The notes below the pieces were generated by a model. The model was not told the DNA's origin. It did not search any database and saw only the letters and a list, made by a program, of their open reading frames with translations. A program made the translations under genes and the position numbers. From a bacterium (lineage in GTDB: Bacteria > Pseudomonadota > Gammaproteobacteria > Burkholderiales > Methylophilaceae), in assembly GCA_027310505.1 (NCBI GenBank), contig DAIDAS010000057.1, positions 1 through 6,233 on the forward strand: a DNA stretch of 6,233 nucleotides. The letters run 5' to 3'. Of the stretch, positions 6,171-6,233 are shown piece by piece (within the stretch, counting starts at the first letter, position 1; each line of letters begins with the position of its first letter).

Positions 6171-6233
6171 TCAATGGCGACCGATGGCTTGCTCTGTCTG
6201 GGTGATGATTTCCACGGCAGTCGCCGAGTCGAC
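6171..6233 (-). CDS. Possible C-terminal end of an upstream gene (partial)
   Basis: Reading the minus strand from the window edge gives 20 sense codons ending ...TAVEIITQTEQAIGRH and a TGA at 6173-6171. Most third positions are G or C, as in the other genes here, and the peptide looks like an amphipathic helix. The stop is 37 bases before the start of the secreted-protein gene, a spacing that would suit an operon. The stretch is too short to identify. The other two minus-strand frames are also open with poorer codon use. A plus-strand frame starting at ATG 6174 (MATDGLLCLGDD...) is an alternative, but no good ribosome binding site precedes it. Confidence 0.33.
   Translation of the reverse strand, partial: VDSATAVEIITQTEQAIGRH

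Noticed and set aside
6228..6233. GTCGAC (SalI site) exactly at the right edge, suggesting a cloning junction
   Set aside because: The same hexamer occurs inside the rbbA-like gene (for example 1261-1266), so its presence at the edge can be chance.

Overview
The window looks like a chromosomal segment of a Gram-negative proteobacterium. It is GC-rich by eye, with strong G/C preference at third codon positions. It encodes a periplasmic adaptor protein, a lipoprotein with a lipobox, and a Sec-exported protein, which implies an inner and an outer membrane. The right-hand secreted protein resembles, from memory, conserved hypothetical proteins common in Betaproteobacteria. I therefore lean towards that class, but this is inference. 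I see no rRNA, tRNA, CRISPR array, insertion sequence or phage gene.

Left part (2-4604, + strand): three tightly coupled genes of an ABC export operon with the same order as Escherichia coli yhiI-rbbA-yhhJ. The first is an HlyD-type membrane fusion protein whose N-terminus lies outside the window. It overlaps by four bases (ATGA) a 909-residue protein carrying two ATP-binding domains and one ABC-2 membrane domain (RbbA/YhiH type). That gene runs directly into a separate ABC-2 permease (YhhJ type). Together they supply two ATPase domains, two membrane domains and a periplasmic adaptor, the parts of a tripartite exporter apart from an outer-membrane TolC-type channel, which is not in the window. 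The ATPase motifs predict one canonical and one degenerate ATP site.

Middle (4718-5287, + strand): after a 113-base gap holding a small inverted repeat, a gene for a lipoprotein with a SYLF/Ysc84-like domain. It may or may not be co-transcribed with the exporter.

Right part (5339-6233, - strand): a convergent gene, 51 bases from the lipoprotein gene, encodes a Sec-secreted protein with a conserved central block and a long Gly/Ala/Ser/His tail. Upstream of it, at the window edge, is what looks like the last 20 codons of another minus-strand gene.

I found no clear new defence, mobile or RNA system. The points most worth checking are the asymmetry of the two ATP sites in the RbbA-like protein, whether this operon is an exporter rather than a ribosome factor, and the unexplained secreted Gly-rich protein.
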